From NCBI GenBank assembly GCA_963711635.1, contig CAVQEZ010000005.1, positions 310,001 to 374,000 on the forward strand: a DNA stretch of 64,000 nucleotides, read 5' to 3'. The notes under the pieces are model-generated. The model was given only the letters and a program-made list of their open reading frames with translations. It was not told where the DNA came from and did not search any database. Positions 29,336 through 40,628 of this stretch are shown in pieces. Position 1 is the first letter of the stretch, and each line of letters begins with the position of its first letter. Origin of the DNA: CADEED01 sp963711635. Lineage in GTDB: Bacteria > Pseudomonadota > Gammaproteobacteria > Steroidobacterales > Steroidobacteraceae. The position numbers and the translations under genes were made by a program.

Positions 29336-29362
29336 TCAAGTCCGTCGCGCGCGGGCCGTTAA
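29336..29362 (+). promoter_or_regulatory. Sigma28 promoter of fliS
   Basis: TCAAGTCC, 11 bases, GCCGTTAA. Same spacing and sequence type as the fliC and flgM promoters. It allows fliS-fliT to be made separately from fliC-flaG-fliD. Confidence 0.8.
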
Positions 29363-29414
29363 GCTCCTGACTACATGAAGTAGTTCGGAGCATAATCGAT
29401 GGCCTTTCCACCCA

Positions 29415-29819
29415 ATGCCGTCAAAACTCGCCGCCTACCGCAGCACCTCCGCGCATTCCGGAGTCGCGGCCGCGGACGCGCACGGCCTCATCGTCATGCT
29501 GATGGACGGAGCGCTCGAGCGCATCGCCACCGCGCGCGGGCTCATGAGCCACGGCGCCAGCGCCGACAAGGCGCAGCTGCTGCATCGCGCGGTGGCCATC
29601 ATCGACGAGCTGCGCAACAGCCTCAACCTGAAGGCGGGCGGCGAGCTGTCCCACAACCTCGACGCGCTCTACGAATACATGTGCACGCGCCTCATGCAGG
29701 CGAATGCTTCCAACAAGCCGGAGTGGCTCGACGAAGTCAGCCGGCTGCTCAACGAGATCCGCTCCGCGTGGCTGGCGCTTCCGGCGCAGGGCCGTTCGCA
29801 GGTGGCGCAAAGTTTATGA
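29415..29819 (+). CDS. fliS: Flagellin chaperone FliS
   Basis: Keeps flagellin unpolymerised before export. Four-helix protein with AAYRSTSAHSGV, LIVMLMDGALERIATARGLM and AIIDELRNSLNLKAGGELSHNLDALYEYM split across family motifs. 134 residues from ATG 29415. The better Shine-Dalgarno (CGGAG) precedes ATG 29399, which would need one indel near 29434 to join; given the indels elsewhere that start is possible (MAFPPNAVKT...). Confidence 0.92.
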   Translation: MPSKLAAYRSTSAHSGVAAADAHGLIVMLMDGALERIATARGLMSHGASADKAQLLHRAVAIIDELRNSLNLKAGGELSHNLDALYEYMCTRLMQANASNKPEWLDEVSRLLNEIRSAWLALPAQGRSQVAQSL

Positions 29820-30139
29820 CTCTTCCGGTATGCGTCAGTCGGCGTGGCCGGCCGCGCCTCACGGTCGTGCGCGGCACGCGTACGCCGCTGTCGGATGACC
29901 CGACCTCGGACTGGCGGCGCCTGGCGCAGGCGGTCATCGCCTGCACCCACGAGCTCGCCAATCACCTGGTCGCGCACCGCTGGGCACGCGTGGACGAGGC
30001 CATGCGCGAGCGTCGCGAATTGCTCGCCGGTCTCGAGCGTCTGCCGCTGGATGGAGAAGGGCGCAGCTGCCTGCGGTCACTGACCGAGGCGGTACGGGAA
30101 TCGGAATCGGCCATCGTCGATATGAAGGGCCGGCGGTAG
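29816..30139 (+). CDS. fliT: FliT-like flagellar chaperone
   Basis: 107 residues, ATGA overlap with fliS. Predicted helices WRRLAQAVIACTHELANHLVAHRW and VDEAMRERRELLAGLERL match the helical-hairpin pattern of FliT, the FliD chaperone. The first 30 residues are Arg-rich and unlike FliT. Assignment rests mainly on position after fliS. Confidence 0.68.
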   Translation: MTLPVCVSRRGRPRLTVVRGTRTPLSDDPTSDWRRLAQAVIACTHELANHLVAHRWARVDEAMRERRELLAGLERLPLDGEGRSCLRSLTEAVRESESAIVDMKGRR

Positions 30140-30148
30140 ACGACTACA

Positions 30149-30721
30149 ATGGCCACCATGTTCGATGGCCGTGACACGATAGTCCTGTTCGACAAGCTGG
30201 CCTACGAGGAGCTGCTGCCGGTTCTCTGGCGCCCGCTCGGCGAGCCGCTGAGCGACATGACGGCGCAGCGCCTGGTGGAGAGCAACCTGCGCGTCCTGCA
30301 GGCCTGCGATGCGCTCGAGGAACACGGCAAGACCGAAAAGCCGGACGACGAGTCCCCGCACTCCGCCGACATCATGCGGCTGGACTTCAAGCTGAATCTG
30401 CTGCTCGACCTGGTCGGCCAGCTGCTGGCCGCCAGCCAGCCGCACCCGCGGCCCGTGCCGATCCGCTTCAATGCCATGGGCGCGACCTGGCAGTCGGCGC
30501 AGCTGCTGGCGGCAGGCGCGCACGGCATCCTCGAGATCACGCTGAAGGACATGATCGTGCAGCCGCTGCATCTGCCGGCGGAGATCGTCAGCAGCGCGAC
30601 GGGCGGCGAGACGCGCGCGCGCTTCCTGGGACTTGGCGAAACGGTCGCCGATCACATCGAGAAGCTGGTGTTTCGCCGCCACCGGCGAAAAATTGCCGGC
30701 TCGCGCCAGCAGCGCGCGTAG
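30149..30721 (+). CDS. Atypical PilZ-domain protein
   Basis: 190 residues, intact. A helical N-terminal part (VESNLRVLQACDALEE, DIMRLDFKLNLLLDLVGQLL) and a C-terminal PilZ-like beta barrel (PVPIRFNAMGATWQS, GAHGILEITLKDMIVQPLHLP, TRARFLGL). The canonical c-di-GMP motif RxxxR...D/NxSxxG is not evident, so nucleotide binding is doubtful. Similar helical-plus-PilZ proteins sit after fliS/fliT in Xanthomonas-type clusters. It probably affects motility control. Alternative start ATG 30158. Confidence 0.65.
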   Translation: MATMFDGRDTIVLFDKLAYEELLPVLWRPLGEPLSDMTAQRLVESNLRVLQACDALEEHGKTEKPDDESPHSADIMRLDFKLNLLLDLVGQLLAASQPHPRPVPIRFNAMGATWQSAQLLAAGAHGILEITLKDMIVQPLHLPAEIVSSATGGETRARFLGLGETVADHIEKLVFRRHRRKIAGSRQQRA

Positions 30722-30916
30722 CGAGACCGTAAGAAAAAACCTGAGCGCCGCGATCGCGAGGAAAATTCACTAAGGGTTTCTCCCTGACAACGCGCGCCAC
30801 TAATTTTTGCGCGCAATGTTGTTAGGCGATCCCGTAGTCGCACGCAAAAAAGTTGCCTTGCACGTCACGCTTTCCTACACCGATTGTGGGGAAGATATTC
30901 ACGAGAGAGGTGAATC

Positions 30917-32073
<1,157 letters not shown>

Positions 32074-32074
<1 letters not shown>

Positions 32075-32179
32075 GGGGCAGCCCCCCTTTCCCAGCAAAA
32101 GGGGTCAGCCCTAACTTCCCGTTGCATCGACGCCTCTGACGAGGACTGACCCCTTTTGCTGGGAACGGGGGCTGCCCCC
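32074..32179. repeat. Inverted-repeat element D
   Basis: Starts at the G of the fleQ stop TAG. Arms: GGGGGCAGCCCCC-CTTTCCC then AGCAAAAGGGGTCAG, and the reverse complement CTGACCCCTTTTGCT then GGGAACGGGGGCTGCCCCC. About 37 bases lie between arms. Same box order as elements A/B/E/F with a different palindromic box. Likely a strong hairpin between the two regulator genes. Confidence 0.85.
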
Positions 32180-32227
32180 ACCGCCGGAAAGCCGTCACTC
32201 GTGTGATGCGCTTCACGCCAAACGGCC

Positions 32228-32243
32228 GGGCACGGCAATTGCA
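32228..32243 (+). promoter_or_regulatory. Sigma54 promoter of fleR
   Basis: GGGCAC-GGCAA-TTGCA, matching the -24/-12 consensus except the first base. It lies 45 bases before the chosen ATG of the second activator, consistent with FleQ switching on fleR. Confidence 0.75.
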
Positions 32244-32287
32244 ACTGCAAGCATTGGCCGCCATGGCCAGATGTGTTGAGGTTTCCG

Positions 32288-33271
<984 letters not shown>

Positions 33272-33335
33272 TGGAGAACCGCCAAGGCTGCGACGGCGCT
33301 GAGCGTCTTGCGCAGACCAGTACGGAGACCTCGAT

Positions 33336-33686
33336 ATGAGCCAGATGGAAATCGATCGCGTACTCGCGCAGATCCGCAGCATCTCCCAAACTACCAAGCC
33401 CGGCGCCACGGGTGGTGTGGGTGGCATCGGCGCGGCCGGCGCCAACGGCGTGGCCGGCGTGGACAACGGCTTCGCCAAGCTGCTGAAGCAGGGCATCGAC
33501 AGCGTGAACTCCACGCAGTCCAAGGCCACGGATCTCGCTGCCAAGTTCGAACGCGGCGTGCCCGGCGTGGAGCTGCCGCAGGTCATGCTCGAAATGCAGA
33601 AGGCCAACGTCTCGTTTCGCGCGCTGACCGAGGTGCGCAACAAGTTCGTCGAGGCGTACCGCGAAATCATGAACATGCCGTTGTAA
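33336..33686 (+). CDS. fliE: MS-ring/rod junction protein FliE
   Basis: 116 residues, intact, starting MSQMEIDRVLAQI; a Gly/Ala linker (residues about 22-44), then FAKLLKQGIDSVNSTQSKA and VMLEMQKANVSFRALTEVRNKFVEAY, the FliE signature. First gene of fliEFGHIJK. I found no sigma54 box in the 64 bases after fleR, so it may be read through from fleR. Confidence 0.94.
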   Translation: MSQMEIDRVLAQIRSISQTTKPGATGGVGGIGAAGANGVAGVDNGFAKLLKQGIDSVNSTQSKATDLAAKFERGVPGVELPQVMLEMQKANVSFRALTEVRNKFVEAYREIMNMPL

Positions 33687-33711
33687 CGGCGGTTCCCGAG
33701 GAATTCCCTGA

Positions 33712-35385
33712 ATGGCTGATCCCAACGTTTCCGGTCAACGCATGCTCAGCGGATTGAAGCCGCTGATCCTGCTCGTGGGCGTCGCTGCCGCGGTCGCGGC
33801 CGGTGTCGGCGTCATGTTGTGGTCGGTGGGCCCTACCTACAGCCTGCTGTACGCAAACCTGAGCGGCGAAGACGCCGCGCAGGTCACCCAGGCGCTCGAC
33901 AGCGCCAGGATTCTCTACAAGCTCGAAGACGGCGGCCAGTCGATCAGCGTGCCGGCCGAGCAACTCGCCGCCGCGCGACTCAAGCTCGCCGCGCAGGGTC
34001 TGCCCGAAAGTGGTGGTGGCGTGAATGCCATGACCAAGGATCCGGGCTTCGGCGTGAGTGCGTTCATGGAGAGCGCGCGTTACCAGCACGCCCTCGAGAC
34101 CGAGCTGGCGCGCACGATCGCCTCGCTGCAGAACGTGCAGGGCGCGCGCGTGCACCTGGCCATGGCCAGGCAGTCCGCCTTCGTCAGCGATCGCCGGCCG
34201 GGCTCGGCCTCGGTGTTCCTGCAGATCAAGGCGGGTCGTCGGCTCGACGACGAATCGGTCCAGGCCATCACCAATCTGGTCGCTTCCAGCATTCCGGAAA
34301 TGTCGGCCGCGCAGGTCACCGTGGTGGACCAGGCGGGGCGACTGCTGTCCGCGCCCAATGGCGACAGCGACACGGCCATGCGCGACAAGATGTTCGAGTT
34401 CGCGCACCGGCTCGAAGAATCCTATGCGCAACGCATCCAGGAGATGCTCACGCCGCTGGTGGGCCCGGGACGCGTGCGCGCGCAGGTCGTGGCGCAGGTG
34501 GACATGGCCACCACCGAGCAGACCCGCGAGCAGTACAACCCGCAAAGCCAGGTGGTGCGCAGCGAATCCGTGGCCGAGGAGGCCGCGAAGAACGGCGCCA
34601 CCGGCGCCGGCGGTGTGCCGGGAGCGCTGACCAATCAGCCGCCGCAGCCCGGTGTTGCGCTGCCGCCGGGAGCCACGCCCGCCACCGCGCAGTCCGGCGC
34701 CAATCCGCCCAATGGCGCGAAGCAGCAGCCAATGCCGCGGGCGCCACGCCTAACAACTCGGCCGCGACCCAGGTCACCGGCCCGGATTCGACCTCGCGTC
34801 AATCCACGCGCAATTACGAGATCGATCGCACCATGGCGTACACGCGCCAGCCCGCCGGCCGCGTCACGCGCCTGTCGGTGGCCGTGCTCATCGACAACCT
34901 GCGCACCACGGACAAGGACGGCAAGGTCACCGAGACCCCGCTGCCCCAGGATCAGATCGATCGCCTCACTTCACTGGTGCGCGACGCGGTGGGCTTCGAC
35001 CAGGCGCGCGGCGACAGCGTCAACATCGTCAATTCCTCGTTCCTTGGCACCGCGGCTGCCGAAGAAGGCGAGCTCGAGTCCGTACCGATCTGGGAAAAGG
35101 CCTGGGTGCAGACGCTCGCGAAGGTGCTGGCCGGCGTCATCGTGCTGCTGATCATCATCTTCAGCGTGCTCAAGCCGCTGACGCGCGGGCTCATCAACGC
35201 CGCCAAGATGCCGGCGCTGCGCCAGGGCGCGCTGGCGATGGCCGGTGGCGGCGCGGCGGGCGCACCGCCCGAGGCGCCGGCGATCGCCTACGAACAGCAG
35301 ATCGCGCAGGCGCGCGGCCTGGTGGCCGCCGGATCCCAAGCGCGGCGCGCAGGTCGTGAAGTCATGGGTGTCGACCGATGAGTGA
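33712..35385 (+). CDS. fliF: MS-ring protein FliF
   Basis: Inner-membrane ring that starts basal-body assembly. First membrane segment at residues about 17-38, periplasmic ring-building motifs (YSLLYANLSGEDAAQV, DPGFGVSAFMESARYQHALE), second membrane segment (VLAGVIVLLIIIFSVL), and the C-terminal FliG-binding tail ending AQVVKSWVSTDE. Indels near 34720 (-1) and 35335 (+1). About 557 residues; overlaps fliG by 8 bases. Confidence 0.94.
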
Positions 35386-36406
35386 CGCCCAAGGCAAGAA
35401 CGCCAAACAATCCAGCCGCACCGGCGTGGAGCGCGCAGCCATCCTGCTGCTGACGCTGGGCGAGAGCGAGGCCGCCGAGATCCTCAAGCACATGGGTGCC
35501 AAGGACGTGCAGCGCCTGGGGCGCAGCATGGCCGAGCTCAGCAACGTGTCGCGCGAGGAAGTGCGTTCCGTGCTCGGTGAGTTCACCAGTCGCGGTGGAA
35601 CAGCAGACTTCGCTGGGCGTGGGCAGCGACGAATTCGTGCGCCGCGTGCTGGTGAATGCGCTCGGCGAAGAGAAGGCCGCCAGCCTCATGGACCGCATCA
35701 GCCTCGGCGGCCAGCGCAAGGGCCTCGACGCGCTCAAGTGGATGGACGCCAAGCAGGTGGCCGAGCTGGTGCGCAACGAGCATCCGCAGATCATCGCCAT
35801 CGTGCTCTCGTATCTCGATTCCGAGCAGGCCGCCGAAGTGCTGGCTGCCTGCCCGACGCGCTGCGCTCCGACCTGGTGATGCGCGTGGCCACGCTCGACG
35901 GCATCCAGCCCTCGGCGCTGGCCGAGCTGGACGAGATGATGGAGAAACAGTTCCTGGCCAGCGGCTCGGGCGGCAAGAGCTCGGCGCTGGGCGGCCTGCG
36001 GGTCGCGGCCGAGATGGTCAACCTGCTCGACTCCTCGGTGGGCACCACTGTCATGGCCGACATCGGCAAGGCCGACGAAGGCCTGTCGCAGAAGATCCAG
36101 GACCTGATGTTCGTGTTCGACGACCTGCTCGAGATCGACGATCGCGGCATGCAGGAACTGCTGCGCCAGGTGCCGGCGGACAAACTACTCATCGCGCTCA
36201 AGGGCGCCGACGAGACCTTCAAGGCGAAGGTCTTCAAGAACATGTCGCAGCGCGCCGCGGAAATGCTGAAGGGCGACCTGGAAGCGAAGGGCCCGGTGCG
36301 CCTGGCGGACGTGGAAGCCGCGCAGAAGGAAATCCTGCTGGCGGCGCGCAAGCTTGCCGACGAGGGCACCATCCAGCTCGGCGGCAAGGGCGAGCAGTAT
36401 GTCTGA
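35378..36406 (+). CDS. fliG: Flagellar switch protein FliG
   Basis: Rotor torque protein. N-terminal FliF-binding domain (GVERAAILLLTLGESEAAEIL), middle EHPQIIAIVLSYL, GGLRVAAEMVNL, and the C-terminal torque helix with charged residues (DDLLEIDDRGMQELLRQV, LLIALKGADE). Indels near 35594 (+1) and 35848 (-1). About 343 residues joined. Confidence 0.95.
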   Translation: MSDAQGKNAKQSSRTGVERAAILLLTLGESEAAEILKHMGAKDVQRLGRSMAELSNVSREEVRSVLGEFTSRGGTADFAGRGQRRIRAPRAGECARRREGRQPHGPHQPRRPAQGPRRAQVDGRQAGGRAGAQRASADHRHRALVSRFRAGRRSAGCLPDALRSDLVMRVATLDGIQPSALAELDEMMEKQFLASGSGGKSSALGGLRVAAEMVNLLDSSVGTTVMADIGKADEGLSQKIQDLMFVFDDLLEIDDRGMQELLRQVPADKLLIALKGADETFKAKVFKNMSQRAAEMLKGDLEAKGPVRLADVEAAQKEILLAARKLADEGTIQLGGKGEQYV

Positions 36407-37080
36407 GCCCGCGCGCGGGCCCGATCCGGACCCCGCGACCGAAGCACAGCGCTGGGATCTGCCGTCGGTGGAGGGCGCGCCACTGCCGCGCCCCGGCGCC
36501 AAGGGCGTCAATGTCATGCACCTCACGCTGGTCGAGCGCGAGGCCTGGCAGCATGGCTACAAGGACGGTCACGTGGAAGGCGTACGCAAGGGCGAGGCGG
36601 AACTGGCCAAGCGCATCGCCGAAGTGGACGTGAAGATCGCCGCGCTGGACGCCATCATCGGCACCTTGGCCCGCCCGCTGGATGAGCTGGACACGGCCAT
36701 CGAGACCGAGCTCACGCGTCTCGCGCTTGACCGTCGCCAAGCACCTGGTGCGCCGCGAGCTGCGCATCGACCCCACGCAGGTCATCGGCATCATCCGCCA
36801 CACCGTGAGCCTGCTGCCGCTGGCGGCACGCAACATCAAGATTCACCTGCATCCCGACGACGCGGCCATCGTGCGCGAGAAGCTCACGCCGGCTTCGGGC
36901 CAGCAGGAATGGACGCTGGTCGAAGACCCGCTCATGGCGCGCGGCGGCTGCCGCCTGACCGCCGAGAATTCGAGTATCGATGCGCGCTTCGAGGCCAGCG
37001 TGGCCGCGGCGCTTTCCGGCCTGCTGGGCGATGACCGCGCCGAGCGTCCCGCCGCGCCGCTTCCGGAGCGCGGCGAATGA
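36399..37080 (+). CDS. fliH: Flagellar export regulator FliH
   Basis: Binds and restrains the FliI ATPase. Central motif REAWQHGYKDGHVEGVRKGEAEL gives the GxxxG-rich helix of FliH; the C-terminal half (LTVAKHLVRRELRIDP, IHLHPDDAAIV) is FliH/YscL-like. +1 indel near 36725. About 227 residues. ATG overlaps fliG; ATGA overlap with fliI. Confidence 0.88.
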
Positions 37081-38459
37081 GCGCCATTCGCCAGTTCCGC
37101 AGCGAACGCGCCCGCGGCTGGCTCGAGCGCATGCAGCGCCAGGTGGCGCGCGCGCAGCAGCTGCCGTCACCGCCGGTGGAAGGCTCGCTGACCCGCATGG
37201 TCGGACTGGCCCTCGAGGCTTCCGGTTGCCAGGCCGCGGTGGGCGACTTCTGCGACCTGTTGAACGGCGACGGTTCGCGCGTCGAAGCCGAAGTGGTGGG
37301 CTTTGCCGGCGACAAACTGTTTCTCATGCCCACGGGCGAAGTGCACGGGCTCGCGCCCGCGGCGCGCGTGGTGCCGCGCCAGCGTGCCGGCAGCGTGCAC
37401 GTCGGACCGGGCCTGCTCGGCCGCGTCATCGACGGCAACGGTATTCCGCTCGACGGGCTCGGGCCCATCCAGGCCGACGAACGCGCCAGGTTGTTAGGCC
37501 AGACCATCAATCCGCTGGCGCGCCATCCCATCGACACGCCATTGGATGTCGGCGTCAGGTCCATCAACGCGCTGCTGACCGTGGGTCGCGGGCAGCGTAT
37601 AGGCCTGTTCGCCGGATCGGGCGTGGGCAAGTCCGTGCTGCTGGGCATGATGGCGCGCTATACCAGCGCGGACGTGATCGTCGTCGGCCTCATCGGCGAG
37701 CGCGGCCGCGAAGTGAAGGAATTCGTCGAACGTATCCTGGGTCCGGATGGAAGGCGGCGCTCCGTCGTCGTCGCATCGCCGGCCGACAATCCGCCGCTGA
37801 TCCGCCTGCATGGCGCGTGGCTGGCCACGTCCATCGCCGAATACTTCCGCGAGCGCGGGCTCTCGGTGCTGCTCATCATGGATTCGCTGACACGATTTGC
37901 GCAGGCGCAGCGCGAGATCGGTCTCGCCATCGGCGAGGCGCCGGCCACGCGCGGCTATCCACCGTCGGTGTTCGCGCGCCTGCCGGCGCTGGTGGAACGG
38001 GCCGGCAATGGGGCGACCGGGCGTGGCTCGATCACGGCGTTCTATACGGTGCTGACCGAAGGCGACGATCAACAGGATCCCATCGCCGATGCGGCGCGCG
38101 CCATTCTCGACGGCCACGTGGTGCTGTCGCGGCGCATCGCCGAGGCCGGGCAGTATCCGGCCATCGACGTGGAAGCCTCGGTGAGCCGCGTGATGCACGA
38201 GATCATTCCGGGTGAGCACGCCGAGCTGGCGCGCCGTTTCCGGCAGACATTGTCGATCTACCAGCAGCATCGCGACCTCATCAACATCGGCGCCTACCAG
38301 CGCGGCAGCGATGCGCGCATCGACGCCGCCATCGAGCTGTGGCCGGCGATGCAGAAATTTCTCATGCAGCCCATCGAGCAACGCGTCAACCACACGGATG
38401 CCGTGAACGCGCTGCGCCAGTTGTTTGCCAGCGCGCCGCCCGGCAAGGCGCCGGCATGA
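37077..38459 (+). CDS. fliI: Flagellum-specific ATPase FliI
   Basis: Export ATPase related to F1-beta. Intact, 460 residues. Walker A FAGSGVGKSVLLG (about residue 178), GLIGERGREVKEF, Walker B LSVLLIMDSLTRFAQAQRE, and the ATPase signature AGQYPAIDVEASVSR. ATG overlaps the fliH stop. Confidence 0.97.
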   Translation: MSAIRQFRSERARGWLERMQRQVARAQQLPSPPVEGSLTRMVGLALEASGCQAAVGDFCDLLNGDGSRVEAEVVGFAGDKLFLMPTGEVHGLAPAARVVPRQRAGSVHVGPGLLGRVIDGNGIPLDGLGPIQADERARLLGQTINPLARHPIDTPLDVGVRSINALLTVGRGQRIGLFAGSGVGKSVLLGMMARYTSADVIVVGLIGERGREVKEFVERILGPDGRRRSVVVASPADNPPLIRLHGAWLATSIAEYFRERGLSVLLIMDSLTRFAQAQREIGLAIGEAPATRGYPPSVFARLPALVERAGNGATGRGSITAFYTVLTEGDDQQDPIADAARAILDGHVVLSRRIAEAGQYPAIDVEASVSRVMHEIIPGEHAELARRFRQTLSIYQQHRDLINIGAYQRGSDARIDAAIELWPAMQKFLMQPIEQRVNHTDAVNALRQLFASAPPGKAPA

Positions 38460-38902
38460 AGCGTTCCGAGCGTCTCGACGTGGTACAGCAGGCCGCGGCG
38501 CGCACCGAGCGCGAACGCGCCGAGCGCGTGGGTGCCGCCGAACGTCACCTGGCGGAGATGCAGCAGAAACTCACGGCACTCGAGAAATATCGCAACGAAT
38601 ACGAGACGGGCTTCGCGGCCAAGGCCGGCGCCGGCCTCGACGTGGTGGGCATGCGCGATTTCCAGACTTTCCTGGCGAAGCTGGGCGAAGCGATGGTGCA
38701 GCAGCGTGAATACGTGGCGCTGGCGCGCAATGCGCTCGATGCCGAGCGCTCCAACTGGCGCGAGGCCGCGCAGCGCCAGCACGTGGTCGAGACATTGGCC
38801 GAGCGCTGGCAAGGTGAGGAGGCGCGTGCGGAAGTGCGCCGGGACCAGCAGGAAAGCGACGATCTGTCGCAGCAACGTAGCGTGAAAGAGCGTACCCCAT
38901 GA
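38456..38902 (+). CDS. fliJ: Flagellar export protein FliJ
   Basis: 148-residue antiparallel coiled coil, rich in Glu, Arg and Gln throughout (ERLDVVQQAAARTERERAER, RDQQESDDLSQQRSVKER). FliJ couples FliI to FlhA. ATGA overlap with fliI and with fliK. Confidence 0.88.
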   Translation: MKRSERLDVVQQAAARTERERAERVGAAERHLAEMQQKLTALEKYRNEYETGFAAKAGAGLDVVGMRDFQTFLAKLGEAMVQQREYVALARNALDAERSNWREAAQRQHVVETLAERWQGEEARAEVRRDQQESDDLSQQRSVKERTP

Positions 38903-39927
38903 TTGCAGTGACCCCGAATCCGGCCACGACCAACAGCACTGCCCCGGGCGTGCCGGCAGTATCCGCACCCACGGTGGCGTCGCCGTTCGATGCCATTCTC
39001 ACGCTCGAATCGCTGGCGGCCACCTGTGCCGCACTCGACTCGTCGCCGCTGGGCGGTGGCGCCCTCGAGGGCAGCAGCCTGGAAGGCCTGGATGATTTTG
39101 ACGACGATACGGAAACCGATGGCGAGGAGCCGCTGGCTTTTCTGACCGGATTGTTGAGCGTGGTGGCGCCTTCGGCACCGCCCGCGCAGACCGCATCGAA
39201 TGACGGTGCCGTCGAAGCCGCGATCGGTGATGCGCTGGCCGGACAGGCGCGGCATGCCGCCGTGCCGGACGAGCAGATTTCGACAGCCGCGCAGAACGCG
39301 TCGACGACGACGACCGCGACGACTGCGGCGCCGACTGCCGCCGTCACCGGCACCGATGTGGCCATGGCGGGCAAGTTGCTCGCGGTCGCGGATCCCGCGG
39401 CGGCGAATGAGGCCGTCGATGCCGCCAGTACGGATGCCACGACCGCGCAGGAGGCCACGGCCGGAATCGCGCGTGCCGCGGAGTGGCTGAGCCATGGCCC
39501 ACGCCATGTCGCCGGCGCGGCGCGCGATAACATTCCGACGCCCGTGCACAGTCCGCGCTGGGCCGAGGATTTCGGCGCACGCGTTTCGTTGATGGTGCGC
39601 GGCGGAGAATCGTCGGCGTCCTTGCAATTGTCGCCGGTGGATCTCGGGCCGGTGGAAGTCAATGTCACCGTGCGTGATTCACAGGCCAGCATCCACTTCG
39701 GTGCCGCGCAGGCCGAGACGCGCGCGTTGCTCGAAGCGTCAATTCCCCGCCTGCGGGAAATGCTGGCCGCGCAGGGCTTCAATCTCCTGGATGCGAGCGT
39801 CTCGCAGGGGTTTGCCCGACAGTCGCGTCCCGATGTGCCAGCGGCGTTGCGGCCGGGCGCCGATCCCGACGAAGTGGTCGAAACCACGCGCGTTACTGCG
39901 AACGGATTGCTCGACCTGTACGCGTAA
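38899..39927 (+). CDS. fliK: Hook-length control protein FliK
   Basis: Molecular ruler exported during hook assembly. 342 residues, intact. Low-complexity Ala/Thr-rich N-terminal two thirds, and the conserved C-terminal switch domain (SLMVRGGESSASLQLSPVDL, GPVEVNVTVRDSQASIHF, ALLEASIPRLREMLAAQGFNL). The stop TAA (39925-39927) overlaps element E. Confidence 0.92.
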   Translation: MIAVTPNPATTNSTAPGVPAVSAPTVASPFDAILTLESLAATCAALDSSPLGGGALEGSSLEGLDDFDDDTETDGEEPLAFLTGLLSVVAPSAPPAQTASNDGAVEAAIGDALAGQARHAAVPDEQISTAAQNASTTTTATTAAPTAAVTGTDVAMAGKLLAVADPAAANEAVDAASTDATTAQEATAGIARAAEWLSHGPRHVAGAARDNIPTPVHSPRWAEDFGARVSLMVRGGESSASLQLSPVDLGPVEVNVTVRDSQASIHFGAAQAETRALLEASIPRLREMLAAQGFNLLDASVSQGFARQSRPDVPAALRPGADPDEVVETTRVTANGLLDLYA

Positions 39928-39984
39928 TGGGACATTCCCGATTTCCTAGCAAAGGGCGCGTCTGCGAGGACGCCCCTTTTCCGC
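39926..39984 (+). repeat. Half element E with hairpin
   Basis: AATGGGACATTCCCGATTTC then CTAGCAAAGGG is a left arm of the element family without a matching right arm. It is followed by an imperfect hairpin GGGCGCGTC...GACGCCCC and TTTT, so it may serve as the fliK terminator. Confidence 0.75.
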
Positions 39985-39994
39985 CCGCCCCGCA

Positions 39995-40020
39995 AAAACC
40001 GGCGCGTGTCGCCCGGTTTT
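39995..40020 (+). terminator. Bidirectional hairpin between fliK and fliL
   Basis: AAAACCGG and CCGGTTTT, 8-bp perfect arms with a 10-base loop, followed by more T. It separates the fliEFGHIJK unit from the sigma54 promoter of fliL. Confidence 0.75.
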
Positions 40021-40046
40021 CGTGATGCCGCTCACACTCGCGGCCA

Positions 40047-40062
40047 TGGCACGACCGTTGCA
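40047..40062 (+). promoter_or_regulatory. Sigma54 promoter of the fliL operon
   Basis: TGGCAC-GACCG-TTGCA, a perfect -24/-12 element. Transcription should start near 40073, 34 bases before the fliL ATG. Confidence 0.9.
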
Positions 40063-40106
40063 CAACCTACTCCAGTCGAACGCGTCGAAGGGCGCAGGGT
40101 GGAGGC

Positions 40107-40628
40107 ATGGCGGAAGCTGAGCAGTTAGACGGAGCCGAAGGGGAAGTCGCCGAAGAGGGCGCCCCCAAGGCTGGCAAGAAGGGGTTGATCCTGATCATCG
40201 TGGCGGCACTGGTGCTGGCCGGTGGCGGCGCGGGCGCCTGGTTCGCCTTCGGTGGCAAATCAGATCCCAATGCCAAGGAAGCCAAGAAGGACGAGGGTCC
40301 GAAGCTTCCGCCGCGCTACGTCAATCTCGATCCGCCGTTCGTCGTGAATTTCGAAGCCGAATCCATGGTGCGATTTCTGCAGGTCACCGTGGGCGTCATG
40401 ACGCGCGAGCCGGAGGTCGAAACCCTCATCAAGGACAACGATCCGCGCGTGCGCAACGACATGCTGCTGATCCTCAGCAACCAGACTTATGCCTCGGTGT
40501 CGACGCTCGAGGGCAAGGAAGCGCTGCGGACGCGCTGCCTCGAGGCGATCCGCACCATCGTCAGGGAAATGGGCGGCGACGCCAAAAAGGTCGAAGCCCT
40601 GTACTTCACTTCGTTCGTGATGCAATGA
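40107..40628 (+). CDS. fliL: Flagellar basal-body protein FliL
   Basis: Single-pass inner-membrane protein around the stator. 173 residues, intact: acidic cytoplasmic tail, membrane segment (residues about 28-50, LILIIVAALVLAGGGAGAWF), and periplasmic domain with PRYVNLDPPFVVNFE and MGGDAKKVEALYFTSFVMQ. ATGA overlap with fliM. First gene of fliLMNOPQR-flhBAFG-fliA. Confidence 0.93.
   Translation: MAEAEQLDGAEGEVAEEGAPKAGKKGLILIIVAALVLAGGGAGAWFAFGGKSDPNAKEAKKDEGPKLPPRYVNLDPPFVVNFEAESMVRFLQVTVGVMTREPEVETLIKDNDPRVRNDMLLILSNQTYASVSTLEGKEALRTRCLEAIRTIVREMGGDAKKVEALYFTSFVMQ

Noticed and set aside
33301..33320. Possible sigma54 box before fliE (GGCGCTGAGCGTCTTGC)
   Set aside because: The GG-to-GC distance is three bases too long and the -24 box is poor.
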